Source of the DNA: Chrysoperla carnea
Taxonomy: Eukaryota > Arthropoda > Insecta > Neuroptera > Chrysopidae
Assembly: GCF_905475395.1 (NCBI RefSeq)
Contig: NC_058342.1
Location: 19,440,640-19,504,639, forward strand
Direction of reading: 5' to 3'
Length of the DNA stretch: 64,000 bases
Each line of letters starts with the position of its first letter. Position 1 is the first letter of the stretch. Positions 10,920 to 23,847 of this stretch are shown one piece after another. The notes under the pieces were generated by a model. That model had not been told where the DNA came from and did not search any database. It worked only from the letters and a program-made list of their open reading frames with translations. The position numbers and the translations under genes were made by a program.

Positions 10920-11423
10920 ACACTTTACACTTCAGAGATAAAATAAATTTCGTCAGTTAAAAAGTTACGTTTATCGTTTATAAAATTAAATGTTGTAGGT
11001 CAGATATCTGGTAAATTAAGCAATCTCAGAGGAAAGGATCTGTGAAAATTTTTGTATGAAGATGAGAATACTTTTGTTTAATCTCAGTCAGATGAAATAA
11101 TGAAGTATTGCTACGAAATATCATTATCCCACCAAAGACAAAACATGATACTGTATTTTTGGACATATAAGGTCCCAATTAAAGAATTATTCCAAAAAGG
11201 ATTAATCGAAATTACTAAAAGATTGCCCAGGGATTTTGGATTCTTATAAATTAAAATGTCCTTAGCCACATGAAAAAAAATACTACTAATGCAAATAACC
11301 AATTGTCACTGCAAATTATATTCCTTAATAAAAAATTATCCATTAAATAAAATTTATTTATTTAACCCAGAATGCACAACTATTAGACTACAAGACCATA
11401 CTAAATTTTCGAAAGAAGTGACC

Positions 11424-11724
11424 CACCAGAAATCATGTTGGAAAAGATGCTCCTATATGTAAAAGTAAGTTTAAGCACCATGGCACATCCTTTGGTGTTT
11501 TTGTGTTTCACCCCTGTACCAGCTATATAACGACGTTGCTGGAAACTAGCTTATGCAGAGTTAGTATCTAGTCACGCTGTACATATTTGCTGGTGCAGGG
11601 GTGAGACAAGCAGTGTGACAATCAGATTCTCATATGTACTCACCTATACCGCGCAAAACTGACGCCATGGCGATTAAAATTATTTTTACATAGAGGAACT
11701 TCTTTTTCAACATGATACCTGGTG
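11424..11724. mobile_element. Fold-back element
   Basis: The termini CACCAGAAATCATGTTG and CAACATGATACCTGGTG are complementary with few mismatches. Pairing continues inward through CTCCTATATGTAAAA / TTTTACATAGAGGAAC and TTTCACCCCTGTACCAGC / GCTGGTGCAGGGGTGAG. No coding capacity. A related half-copy lies at 28,938-29,045. Confidence 0.6.
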
Positions 11725-12060
11725 TAAATTTCACCGAAAAAAATTGGCATGGTCTTTGCAGGCTGTTATATTTTTTGAAGTATTTCACATACTCCTTCGT
11801 ACATTAAATTTTGAACATGCAGTATAAAATATATATATAAAGTTGTAGAGAGTTTTATGCCTCGTTCCAAACTCTTAACTACTTGACCATGTAGTAAAAC
11901 TCTTCTGGTTGCTATTTTATAAGCAAACATTATATCGCCATGGCATCGCATCGCGTTCAATCCATATTCAAAGGTAAAGAAAGTTAAGAGTTGAACAACA
12001 CCATCTATCGATATACATATACCGTTACGGATGGATAGACTTTACCAATTATATTCTATA

Positions 12061-13620
12061 ATATGAAGTTTTAGTGATGATTATTGTTCCACGTTCAATA
12101 CAGTCAAAATTGGTTATAATGATATGGTTATTTTACGTAGAATGGGATACTACGACGTACGGAGTCTTGAATGATTCAGGAACCAATAAATTATATGAAT
12201 ATCTTTACAACAGCGCATATACAACACAACAATTATGACCAAAGTCTTACTTACGACTCCGTTTATAGGCAAAACCTTTATCCCTTATAAAGTTTAATGA
12301 ACTGCCAACATTTGAGCCAGGATTGGGTGCTAGGCATACTAGCCAGGCACATTTATGGCAACCAGGACTTGTCGTTCAATGGTTTATTCCTGGAGCCTAA
12401 CTTGTTTCGGTGAAATATAATGAAAAAAAAAAGTTAATTTTGCATTTACATCGAGTTACATTGAGTTATACTAACGGGTTCCAAAATAGATCCGATTAGG
12501 ATAGCTATACATGGTATGTTCTCTTGATTCCATACCGGGTTCGAATATATGTGTAGGGGTAATTAATATTTGGGATCATCGGCCAAGCATTGTCAAATAG
12601 AATGACCCAGTTTAGGCAAACTATGATCGAGCAAGCATTGTCCACTAGAGTGGATCCAATTTTATCCAAAAAAAGTTACTGTTGCAATGTATACATAGGC
12701 CACTAATCTAACATTAGTGGTTCCTTAATGTAATTCCATCATAGGCCCAGCATTGCTCTTAATTGATCAACCAACTATCTTCTAAATGACTGGGCGATTG
12801 TATAGCTGATGGATTCGATATGAGATCCATAGTCCGTTCACCAAACGTTTGAGCCCAGTTATGGTATTTCAATCATTGGCCTGGTGGTTCCTGAACGGGA
12901 TGATGCGTTGGAATAGTTCAAAACACCGACAAAGCTAATAAGAGCGTCAAAAATGACGATTATTGAAACCAATGGCACAATCTAGGTCGATAACTGAATT
13001 TTCAAAGATTTTAAGTTAAATAAAGGTCAAATACTTTATTTTTTTAACGTTTTTAGAAGTTGTAATTAGAATGATCAAATAAATGTCAAAGAGAGTTTAT
13101 ATGTTCATGCTAATGAATGCCTACCTTATGTGGACTTATGTGGAAGAAACTTGAAGAGGCAGTAAATTCCAAATGCTTGAAGGTTAACTGAACAGACTTC
13201 TAAGTATATGCTACTAAGATCAATGAACAGCTTGTCAGAATCAATTATAGTATCAAATTACGAACGATGGAACAGTTTAGAATTTTATAAGTTCGCGAAA
13301 ATTTAAGGGTTTGTTGTTAACATTAGTATGAATTTCCTGCCGCTAACTATTATGTTATCAAGGGTTCATAAGGTTGCTATTTCACTAAAACCATCTTTCT
13401 TAGAGGAAAAGTGAAAGCTTGGCCCTCAAAAGACATCTGCAACATCAAACGATCCGATTGGGACTTTCATTTTTCTTTCGAGTAAGATGGCTTCAGTGAT
13501 AGAGTCAGCAAATTGGCTTCTCGTAAAACGATTCTTATAATGTCGTTATAGCTGATTTTGACTATATGATATTAAGCTTTAGTGATGATTATTGCACCAC
13601 GTTTGGTCGACTGCTGTTTG
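12061..13620. repeat. Region of reiterated phrases between short direct repeats
   Basis: TTTAGTGATGATTATTG..CCACGTT occurs at both 12,070 and 13,578. Between them the phrase ATCGGCCAAGCATTGTC and relatives (ATCGAGCAAGCATTGTCC, ATAGGCCCAGCATTG) recur. A perfect small hairpin CCACTAAT/ATTAGTGG lies near 12,700. No gene seen. Probably a degenerate mobile element. Confidence 0.35.
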
Positions 13621-14043
13621 TTGAATGTACTACTATCTATACTCAGAGAACACAATGAGAACAATTGCTATCTATTGGTCTGGAACGTTACTGAAAGTAA
13701 TTTATTATACAAATTTTTCAACTAATTTCTAAATTTAATTATATATATTATTTCCTATTCTTGTTTTTTGTATGATTTTGTATACGCTTTTGATAAAATT
13801 TTAATTAAAATATTTTGTTTTTTCATAATATTCGACAAAACCATGATTAGGTGAGGTTTTTATCCTCATTTTGTGTGACTCTTTATTTTAGGAAGATAAT
13901 TTATTTTTTTTTTTGTATAAACAAAGAACATAAATAATCATAGTAACCAGAAAAAATTGAAGAAACGTTGTCAATCAAGAGTATGAAGACTGTTGGAATC
14001 CTGGAAAGAATGGAGGAACAATAGTATTTTACCTACTATTATC

Positions 14044-14500
14044 CATTAATCTACCTATATTTTCGAATTTTCCAACTTCTCCATACTGGGAATTTTCCGA
14101 TTTTTATTCGTAAATTATTCGAGAAATTTTTAATTTTTTTCCTCAATTACTTTTTGAAAATATAGGGGCGGTCCGTTAACTAAATCGGTTCTTTAATAGG
14201 ATTTTCATTTTAATGTATTTAAAAGTCAATTCTGAAAACTTCAAATCATTTTACACAAAAATTGTTTATCATTATTTATATTTCTGAGAAAAAAAATTAC
14301 AGTTAAAACACGACTCTTTTCAACAATTAAATTTTGAAGCAAATACATCGCAACTTAATATTAAGTTAGCGGATCAACCTCATTTAAAAAAAAATAATTG
14401 AGCGAAAAAATTAAAATTTCACGAATAAAAAGACAAATTCCCAGTATGAAAAATGAAAATTCGAAAAGTGGTCCGCCAACTTAATATAGGTCATTAATCT
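14044..14500. mobile_element. Fold-back element
   Basis: ATTTTCGAATTTTC, ATACTGGGAATTT and TTTTTATTCGT on the left return as complements near 14,400-14,475. The outer ends CATTAATC../..GATTAATG also pair. Non-coding. Confidence 0.5.
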
Positions 14501-14705
14501 CTATACAAATCGGTCCTAAAAAATTTTTTAATTCTGGTTATTCATTAAATATTAAAGGGAAGTTTAAAAAACATATAAGAAAGTGGTAACATGATATACA
14601 GAGTGGACCTGTTTAATCTATGCATCTGAATATCACGCCCAAGAACAAAAACGCTGAACAAAAATTGTAGAGTTTAATGGGGACACCATGAAACAGAATA
14701 ACATC

Positions 14706-15102
14706 AGAGATAGAATAAAACTTAAATAAGAAAGATGATCCCTATAAAAAAGCAAATAGTTTTTGTTTTCAACATTTTTTCTAAAAATGTTAACTTTCGG
14801 AGGAAATGTGACTTAAAAATATCTTATTATTTCATTTAATCGAAAGAAAATACGCTTATAGCTTATCGATAATCGTAGATAAAAGTCGTGGGCACAGGCG
14901 AATGTCGGCCATTGCCCTTGTCAACTTTTGGATAAAACATTTTTCCGTAGTTAGCGTGTTCTTTCCAATAAATGCAACAATAACATATTTCTAAGTCACA
15001 TTTCCTCCGAACTGATGATTTTCGAAAAAATGGTTTAATGGATGAAAAATGTTATTTTTTTATGAAGATCGACTTACTTATTAAAAGTGTTATTCTATCT
15101 CT
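14706..15102. mobile_element. Fold-back MITE
   Basis: The outer termini AGAGATAGAATAA / complement pair, as does the inner block CGGAGGAAATGTGACTTA / TAAGTCACATTTCCTCCG. Size about 397 bp, non-coding. No target duplication recognised. Confidence 0.6.
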
Positions 15103-15650
15103 TACCGCTTAGGATCTAAATTGGCTATTAAAGAAACCCGAATAACTAGATCCAATCTGATGTCAGAACATAATGCCCCCCATCAAACTTTACAATTTTC
15201 GTCCAGGTCATTTTTTAATAGGTTGCGCTTCTGGCAAGATATTCAGATGCATATATTTCAATGCCCATCCTGTTTATCAAGAAATTCCTTTCCACAGAGA
15301 TTCTGAAAATATATACTTTTGTGTACATTGCATATACGGCAAGCGAAAATATGAGGAAAATGGAAATATGAGGAATATTTCCATTTTTGCTGTTTCTCTG
15401 TGAGGGGCAACCCCCTCAACTAATTTCTACAAATGAGGTACCGTTAGAAAGATGGCAATGATTAATTTAGCATATCATAATTTATTCTCCAAAATAACGA
15501 TTTTTGCAGACGTGAGGTCTCTTAATGCTTATCAAGTTGTAAGGCTGTTACCCTAATATTAGTTAGATTGTAGGTCTCTGTCTATACGGCTTGTTGAACA
15601 CCGAAGTAGGTAAGTTAATTAAAATTTGTGTAATAGAAGTAAAAACTACT
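15103..15650. other. No gene seen
   Basis: Two short overlapping open frames (15,121-15,403, up to 76 codons) have no recognisable content. Confidence 0.4.
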
Positions 15651-15654
15651 TTTT

Positions 15655-16093
15655 TTTATACCATGTATAATATATGTAATATATAGCAAGGTATACTAAG
15701 TTTAGTCCAAGTTTGAAACTTTTAAAAATATTGATGCTACGAACAAAATTTTGGTATGGTTGTTCATAAAATCAACTAATGAGTCCATTTCCGATTGTTC
15801 GTCCGTTTGTGAACACGATAACTCAAAAACATAAATTTTATATAAAGCTGAAATTTTTACATCGTACTCAGGACGCTAAAAATGAGGTAGAGTTCGTTAA
15901 TGAGCAACATAGGTCTCTCACGGGTAAACACTTGACAGACCCAATCAGTACAGAACCAAGTATGTTATATATGGGAAAATCAGTTATATATGTGTGACAT
16001 GTATGTATGTGTAATGTCATATAGTAATCAACACTGTCTATACATGGTATTTCAACAATTAACTCAAGTAAATTGTTTTTTTTTTTCACTTGT
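15655..16093 (-). mobile_element. Family A repeat with internal deletion
   Basis: The minus-strand copy begins TTTATACCATG and ends TTTCACTTG. The block between AATGAGCAACATAGGTC and TATATGTGTGACATG is shortened and replaced by a short unrelated stretch. Confidence 0.7.
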
Positions 16094-16950
16094 TATGACC
16101 TAATTTCTGAAATATTTTCATTATCTTAAGTCTATTGAATGAGTAAGTAGTCTTATTTTCCACTTTCACAAGCGCTTTTAAAACATAATCATTTTTGCAC
16201 TTTTGCACTTAAAATAAACGTCTTTTTTTAGTACCTGTTATTCTGCACTCTTCAGTATCTCACAAAGAAACAAAGCTATAAAATCATTATTAAAGACATA
16301 TATAACATACATATTTTTCAAAGAGAATATTTTCAAATAAAAAGAAATGGAAATCATTTTTTCTTATCAGAAAATGTAAACACTGCCAAATAGTGGTTAT
16401 GTATTAAATTATATATGCGGCAAAATAGTAGTGTTAGGAATGGAGGAGAGAAATGATGAGAAGGAACAAAGTGAACATAGAGTGAGTGAAAAGTGTCTTT
16501 GAAACAAAAAAGAAGAAAAAAAGAAAGATACTCCACTTTCATTTTTCAATCGTTCAATTGAAATGTTGTGAATTGGTTTTTTTTATATTCGAATCCGTTG
16601 TACAAGCTTGCGACAATTCACTTTGTGAATATGTCGAGGGCTCCATGCACCAAGGACGTATTCGCCAAGGCATTACTTTTCAGCACAGCCGATTGAAGGT
16701 TTACCAATTTATAAACTGTGCTTGTTTAAACACTAAAAAGATTTTCAATAAGTATTTATTGCTTTTGAAGTAAAAAGTATTAATATTATCTACATAATTC
16801 CTGTCTCATTATTTTATTTTTTGTTTAAGTAATATGGCTCGTACACCATTTTGGAATTAGCCAAAATCAGCGGAACACGGAGGCCACGTTTTCTTGTTTT
16901 CTCGTACAGTAAAGCGATTCACAACATGTATTAATAATTTGAACAGCTTA
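16094..16950. other. No gene seen
   Basis: Open frames up to 95 codons (16,486-16,773) on both strands overlap each other. They lack recognisable domains. Confidence 0.4.
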
Positions 16951-17470
16951 GGGGAGACCGGGTACCAGAGTAACGGCGGGTCGAAAGTAACAAATGCTCT
17001 GTAGATTTATCTAACAATCGAAAAACCTCCTCCCTGCCGTCAAATGATAGCCGGTACCGCTCTCTTTATTTGCAATCCGTTGCCGCGCGCGCCCGGCGCT
17101 GTCAGGTTTTGTAAAAGAACAATAATTGATTTTACAAGTTAAAAGTAGGATTGTTAAAGTTTACTTGTTTGATATTTACGTCGTATTAATAGCCTGGTAT
17201 TAATCTGAGTGTCCTGTTATTTTTGTGTTACTTTCGACCCGCCAAAGTGTTACTTTCGACTTGCTAAGGTGGTCGAAAGTAACAACTTACGAATTTTTTT
17301 AAAGTCAATTTAATTAATACAAAATATACAATTATAAGGAAAATGAAGATATTAATGTAAAGAGAATACACGAAATTTATATATGGATATAATAATTTGA
17401 TTAAAATACTAAAACCTAACCTGTAACCAAGGTGACAGTACAAAGTGTTACTTTCGTCCCCGGTCTCCCC
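16951..17470. mobile_element. MITE with GGGGAGACCGGG ends and reiterated motif
   Basis: 520 bp with inverted ends GGGGAGACCGGG / CCCCGGTCTCCCC. Inside, GTTACTTTCGACC or its complement GGTCGAAAGTAAC recurs about five times, including back-to-back near 17,225-17,290. It is GC-richer than its surroundings in places (CCGCGCGCGCCCGGCG near 17,083). Non-coding. Confidence 0.65.
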
Positions 17471-18074
17471 TGCTAGATTGTTATTATTTCAAAAGTGAAT
17501 GCAAGTCAGCTCTTCTGGATCGCTACTTTTTCTACACGTAAATGTATAATTTAGTTCCAAAAGAACGTATTTGCCATAATTTCGCTGCATATTTAATAAC
17601 ATACGGCTTTTTCCCACGGAAAATCTATTTCATACAGTATAATAATATATTGTTAATTTTTTAACAAATAGAATGCACCCGCAAAATATGTCAAATTCGT
17701 TAAGGTGTCGGATACGCGCTTATAGCATTAAGCCCTTGATAAGGTAGAGAGTATAAAAAATAGTTATACTTCGTTGAGGTACTCGAATATGTACTAGGGT
17801 TGTCAACTAAAAACTTCAATAAATAAGAATCCTGTATAATATTTAACGAATTTTCAAAAATATTGGATTTTATCTTATCGATGATGAGATAATACAGAAG
17901 GAAATAATTTCCAATAAATTGTGTATATTGTAGGTGAAAATGCTAAAAATCCCCACATTGCAATTTTTTTTGTCTATTTTTGAAATAACCTGATCTTTTT
18001 TGAGCACGCTTACCATTGTATATGTAATTTTCACCTCAGAAGAGAATTTTTTTAAATCCAAATACAAAAAAAAA
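17471..18074. other. No gene seen
   Basis: AT-rich sequence; only a 65-codon minus frame (17,870-18,067) with no recognisable content. Confidence 0.4.
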
Positions 18075-18640
18075 CAAGTAAAAACAAATAATTGACTGAG
18101 TTAATTGAAATACCATGTATAGACAGTGGTGATGATGTTTGTTTTTTGACGTCACCTAAGTATAAAAAGATATCCACTCTTAGATAGCCACACATTCATA
18201 ACTGATATTCCCATACATACTATAAAATGTGAACCTAATTTGCGCCCTTGTGGGTAAACAGAGATGTTTACAAAAAAACGTTTCAAAAAAAGTTGTTTAT
18301 TTTTTTATAAGGAAAAATTTTTACATTTGTTCTTTTGTTCTATCTCTAACGGCTTACAAGATGATATCAAGACTCAATTGATCTATGTTGCTAATTTACG
18401 AACTTGACATCACTTTTTTACGTCCTAAGCACGCTATAGGAATTTCAGCTTGATATCTCTTTTCGTTTTTGAGTTCTTGTGTACACAGGTGGAGAGACGG
18501 ACGAACAGACAACCGGAAATGGGATTAGGTGATTTTATGAATACAAAAATTTTGTTCGTAGCATGAATATTTTTAAGCGTTACAAACTTGGGACTAATCT
18601 GAATATACTAAGATATATTTCATACATTCATGGTATAAAA
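18075..18640 (+). mobile_element. Family A repeat, near full length
   Basis: Starts ACAAGTAAAAACAAATAATTG and ends CATTCATGGTATAAAA. It has the ACCATGTATAGACAGTG, ATAACTGATATTCCCATA and ACCGGAAATGGGATTAGG blocks in the family order. Confidence 0.8.
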
Positions 18641-18659
18641 ATTGCGAATATAAACTAAG

Positions 18660-19140
18660 AAACGAATTAGGGTCACCTACACCCATCTGTTTACCGATTG
18701 AAAGTTATTATTTATGAAATGTTAAATATCTACAATATCCCCGCGTTACCTAAGAAAATGTGGTCAAGACTACTTTTAGTGAAAATACCAAGTGCCAAAT
18801 TTTTTGGAATTTATCACTGACTTGCATCTCCAACGAGTTTTGGTCTACTCGAAAGAAAAAATCATAAGGAATATGCTGTAGCTACGAAATTTCTTTGGTT
18901 CACTATTATTAATTCATTAACTCGCATATCTAAAGACAATTTCATTGCAAATTCGATGGTATATGATTATCCACGAAATAGCAATAAAAAAACTACGTTT
19001 ACAAGTTTCGAAGTTTTAATATTTTTATCATATTTTTTAAAGCAACTCATTACCAAGACATTTATTATCATTTTACATTTCATAAAAAATAACTACCATT
19101 CTATAAACAGTTGAGTGAAGGTCGGCCCTAATTCAGTTTT
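18660..19140. mobile_element. Fold-back element
   Basis: GAATTAGGG..ATCTGTTTA and AGTTATTATTTATGAAATGT on the left pair with the complement at 19,070-19,140. Non-coding. It directly follows a family A copy. Confidence 0.5.
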
Positions 19141-20387
19141 TGTACTAATCAAAAAAAATTTCACTAGAATTCAGCTTGATAACCTCGAAATTTCAATTTA
19201 ACAACCCAAACAATATAAGAAAGCCCAAAATTATCACATGAACCTCGAATTATACATTCTACTTTCATCAGTTCTCAGGGTGTTTCTATTCGTCTACACT
19301 AGAAGACGTTTCAAAAACAGTATTGATTGGCAATTCTACTTTCAAAACACAATCAGAAGTTGCAATGATACATATCAGTTTTGTGTCATTTCGTTTGTAA
19401 TATACTTACAGCTTCCATTATGCATCACAAGAACACTATTTTCTATATGAGGGGTACACAGAAAGAACATACTAAGTCACATTGAACATTGAAATTACAT
19501 GTGTAATACAAGCGATTTCAATAAAACTTTATAAATACATTTTTTGATTAACAAAGTTTCAAAAATCACAAAAAATTCCTAGGTCATCGGGCTTTTTATT
19601 TAGATATATCTTTATTAAAAAATCTAGAGTGTGATAAAAAACTATCTAAAATATTTAGACAATCTTTTAGTTTATAATAATACCATAAAAATATAAGGTT
19701 GTCGATGATATAAAAACAAAATTTTATTTAATTATGATTTCATCGAAGATTCATCATTTGATGAACAGAGACGACTATAGTTAGAGTATTGATGATTGAA
19801 GAGCGATATCTATATTATCAAATTTAAAAGCAGCACTTGCACACAATATATAATATGTTTTTGTAGTTATTGTAAAGCCAAAAATAACTCATTACTTAAC
19901 TACAAAGCATGTATTTGGTTTATATGTATGTACCGTGCAATAAACCAAAACTTTTTTTTACAATACTATAGGTTTACAATCACCTCAATGGTTTTAAACT
20001 TCCTAAAAATGTACTTTTGATCATAAATTAAGTAAAACAATGTCATTTCTTTCAATTAATATTGGTTTCATACAAATTACACGTAATTCCTTCAAATCAT
20101 TTTGTTTTTTCAATGGATATCATTTAGTTTTCTCAAACATTTAGGTTAAGCGGGCGTTCGATTTAATCATATAGAGCGTTTGTCTATATCCAAACGCATG
20201 AAGTACTTGAATCAAACGATTTATATTTGGTATGAAGAACTTTGTTTTACAGTGTATCTAATAGTCCATGTTGAATAAAACGCTGTTCTTGAACTTTATA
20301 TTAAAAAATTTTAAAGCTCGATTTCTGCGTGACTAAGCTTCTTAGCGACAAAAAGATTTTGCCATGACATTCTACTTATAATTAAAA
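19141..20387. other. No gene seen
   Basis: AT-rich. Open frames of 70-74 codons at 19,238 and 19,796 have no recognisable content. Confidence 0.4.
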
Positions 20388-20882
20388 CAAGTGAAAACAA
20401 ACCATTGATTAAGTTTATTGTTGAAATACCATGTATAGACAGTGTTGATTACTCTTTCACTTTACACAGACATACATGTGAGTAAACAATGATGTTTACG
20501 AAAAAATGTTTCGAACAAAAGTTGTTTATTTTTTTATAAGGAACATTTTTTACTTTTAAACTTTTGTTTTGTTCTATCTTTTAACGATTTACAAGATGAG
20601 TTCTACGGACTCAAAATCCAATTGACTTATGTTGCTCATTTACAAACTCTACCTCACTTTTTACGCCCTCGGCACGCCTTAAAAATTTCAGCTTGACATG
20701 TCTTCATTTTTGAGTAATCGTGATGACAGACGGACAGACGACAGACAACCGGAAATGGACTAATTAGGTGATTTTATGAACACCTATATCAAAATTTTGT
20801 TCATAGTATCAATATTTTTAAGCGTTACAAACTTGGGACTAAACTTAGTATACCTTGGTATATTTCATACACATGGTATAAA
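20388..20882 (+). mobile_element. Family A repeat
   Basis: Starts CAAGTGAAAACAAACC and ends CACATGGTATAAA. The TATTCCCATA block is deleted, but the core GACAGACGGACAGACGACAG and the 3' half are well kept. Confidence 0.8.
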
Positions 20883-21347
20883 ACTGTGTCTTAGTATGTT
20901 CTTCTCCTATGCCCTTCATCGTTTCTCATCGCGTTGTATAGGTGTAGATCTATTCTATACTATGCCAACTCTTTCAATACTGTACAAACAATCCACCTGC
21001 TCCTGATATTCAATATTATAATTTAACAATTGTGTTAAAGGATGTTTGCATAAAATGTTTCATAAGTGAAAAAAAAATTACAGAAAGCATTAAACGTGAT
21101 GTCCATCTTTTGTGTGCTTCAATTGAGATGTGGGAGCACAACGTGAAATAAAATTTTCTTACATATTTGACAAAATTTATTTTTCCTAGAAAAGTCTTTT
21201 TATAGATCTTAAAAAATGTGCAGTTTTCTCGTTTCTTTCTATTTCGTATGAAAATGCGTAATGTGCGTCAATCTATCGAAGTATAGAGTCTTCTCTCATC
21301 TGTTAAATAAGGAACTGTGTTGAGATATAAAAACTATTAAGACTGTC

Positions 21348-22765
21348 ATGTGTAACGGGATTTTATTTATATTATGTCAAACTATTCTTAGCCGGTCAAA
21401 ACTACTTTTAACTGGTAAAATCAATCAAAATTACTTTTAACCAGCTTCATTGGGCAAAAGTACTGTTGACTGTTATGTCAAAAGTGGTTTTGACTCACTG
21501 ATTCGGCCGAAAATAGTTTTGGCTGCTAATATCAGTCAAAACTCTGAAAAAGTTAAAGAGATCTATCAAAGGAACGCATACATAACTTATTTGATAAATT
21601 GAGTGATCAAGAAAAGAAAAGAAAGAACCTAAAGAATTTTAACGAATTCTCAAGTCATTTAAATTTGTTGACAAAAGAACAAATTTTAAAATTCGCGATG
21701 GACGTGGAAGATGCAAAATTAGGAGAAAATGAACTTTTACAGTACAGTCAACTTAAACGTCATTATTGATGCTGCTCATGTTTCGATTGCACATGATAGG
21801 AGCGATTGGCTCAAAAATGAAACGGCAAAAAAGTATGCTAATATAACAAAATAAATGATTAGGTTACATATATTAGTGCAGATAAATTTATATTCGAAGT
21901 GTGTCAAAGGAAGAAGAGCAAGAAAATGAGAGGTTTAGTATCGAAATTTCCAAGCAGTTATACAAGATTGGGACAAAGAATGGCATTTTTGATAAATTTT
22001 TGGGTTAGTTGCAGTAAAATTCTGGGTTATTTGGGTCATGGTTATTTGGGTCATGGCCGACCCTCAAAGAATTGTAAAATAGGAACACTCTTAGCCGGTC
22101 AAAACTATTTTTTCATTATTTTAGGTACTGTTAATTTTTTAAGTTCTTATTACTTTTTCTTTGTATCAGTTAATACCAAACCTTTGTAATAAACAATTTT
22201 GCAATATTAAATATGTACATAGTTTTATTTCCATTTCAAATAATTTGGAATAAGAGCTAGCAATGCCACGAAATAGTTGATTCAAAGACGGCTGGATTTT
22301 GGATATTTAATTTTTGAAATTAAAAAGGATTGAAATATTACCGTAGAAAGTTGCTACCTTAAAATCATTTTGAGTAAGACAATTTTTAAATAATTATTTT
22401 GCTAATTTAGCAATATAAATTATAATTGTCAGGCAAAATTAAGTAACGCAACTGCTCGCAGGTACAAGACGTAAATTTCATTAAGAAAGAGATATCCGTA
22501 ATTCGGCCATCTTAAAATAAACTTTCGTAAATTTTGTCAGATTTCGTACAAATTAAAAATAAATTTGACTGACTCTTTATCCATTAAATCTAGTTTTTTC
22601 TAGAATCGTCAGTCAACACCACTTTTGACCGCAAATTTACAGTCAAAGGCACTTCAATCAAACTTCTATAGACTGAAAAGTAATTTTGCCTGCTATTTTC
22701 AGATAAAAGTACTTTTTACTAGGAGTATTTCGACTTTACAAATCTTTACGAGCTGGCCATAACAG
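21348..22765 (+). mobile_element. Integrase-type DNA transposon relic with reiterated motif
   Basis: Both flanks are built from repeated variants of GCCGGTCAAAACTACTTTT and its complement (for example TTAACTGG, GTCAAAAGTGGTTTTGACT, AAAGTACTTTTTACTAGG). The middle holds a broken integrase zinc-finger region (21,765-21,970). Exact termini and target duplication could not be fixed. Confidence 0.55.
21765..21970 (+). pseudogene. Integrase H2C2 zinc-finger relic (KRBA2-like transposase)
   Basis: One frame reads IDAAHVSIAHDRSDWLK, then KKYANITK and a stop. A shifted frame then reads FEVCQRKKSKKMRGLVSK. This matches the HHCC arrangement (AHVSIGHGG..., YANITREM, CEVCQRK...RGLV) seen in KRBA2-like integrase transposases. 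The first Cys of the pair is Phe here, and a stop plus a frameshift separate the halves. The DDE core is not found. Confidence 0.6.
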
Positions 22766-22935
22766 GCGAAAGGTTATTTTTCGTAAGGTTAATTGACTCA
22801 AGTCATTTATTTATTTAAATAATCGGGCAATCCCTCCTAAAATTTTCAGAATTGATTTAGACGTTTAGTCCAACTTTATATTAAAAAAAATCGATCTTTT
22901 TATCCAAAATTGTCTTGGTGCTCGTACGTCCTTAA

Positions 22936-23338
22936 TCCCTTAATAAAATTAAAAATGCGAAAGTAAGCATGTTTGTTTGTTTGTTGCGCTTTCACTCTAA
23001 AACAAGCGAATGGATTTTAATGAAACTGTACAACAATATAGTTTATTTAGTTTAATTTGACAAGTCCATAAATTACACATTTCTGTAAAAGTAGTCATTT
23101 AACACTACCACAAATTACAGATTTCTGTAAAAATAGTCAATATAAAATATTTCACAGCCATCTTTTCTGATATACCCAATGACTACTTACTACTATTATG
23201 CATTTAAAAAAAATAGAAAACCATACATATATTTTACCTGTGTAAAACAATCCTTACCATTATTTCGAGTGTTATAGAAAGGGGTTAAGCGAAAGCAATC
23301 TTTACTTTTAAACCCAGCGAAGAGGGTGGGTACTCTAG
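22936..23338 (+). mobile_element. Non-autonomous Helitron 2
   Basis: 403 bp starting TCCCTTAATAAAATTAAAAA and ending CTAG, placed between A and T. The subterminal GAAAGTAAGCATGTTTG and TGCGCTTTCACTC match Helitron 1. The 3' ACCCAGCGAAG..GGGTGGGT hairpin precedes CTAG. Confidence 0.8.
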
Positions 23339-23847
23339 TCCTTAATATTTTTGAAGTTTGCGTTGAATTTCAAAGTTTATTATTAAGATTTACCCTGTAT
23401 ATAAGGTATTTTCATCAATGATAAACATCACAAAGAACAAATATTCATGAGTCATCATGTATCAAATAAAACAAAAAAGCAGTTGAACATTGATTGGATG
23501 ATACGGTACGTATATCTACGAGAAGAATTTCAAGCTATAGGACAGATGTATGGAAGTTTTCTTATAAATGTTCAATTTACTTCAAGCTGTAATAGAGTAG
23601 GTAATATAAAATATATTTAATTTAATCTATTTTAAATAATTGTAAATATTTTGCGAAAAAACACTGCGAACTTGTAAAACAAATAACAATCGGGCCAATA
23701 TTAGTTCATGTCCAGGAAGACATTCGAGTCATTTGTTGCCAAAATGACTACAGACCTGATTTTGAAACATAAACGCGATTAATATATTGAGCTAAATTTG
23801 TCGCGATTAATATATTGAGTTAATGCCAAATATTACTTTATTTTTTT

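Noticed and set aside
15008-15030. CTGATGA...GAAA as a third hammerhead
   Set aside because: There is no room for stem II between the two motifs, and the phrase is part of the fold-back ends at 14,706-15,102.
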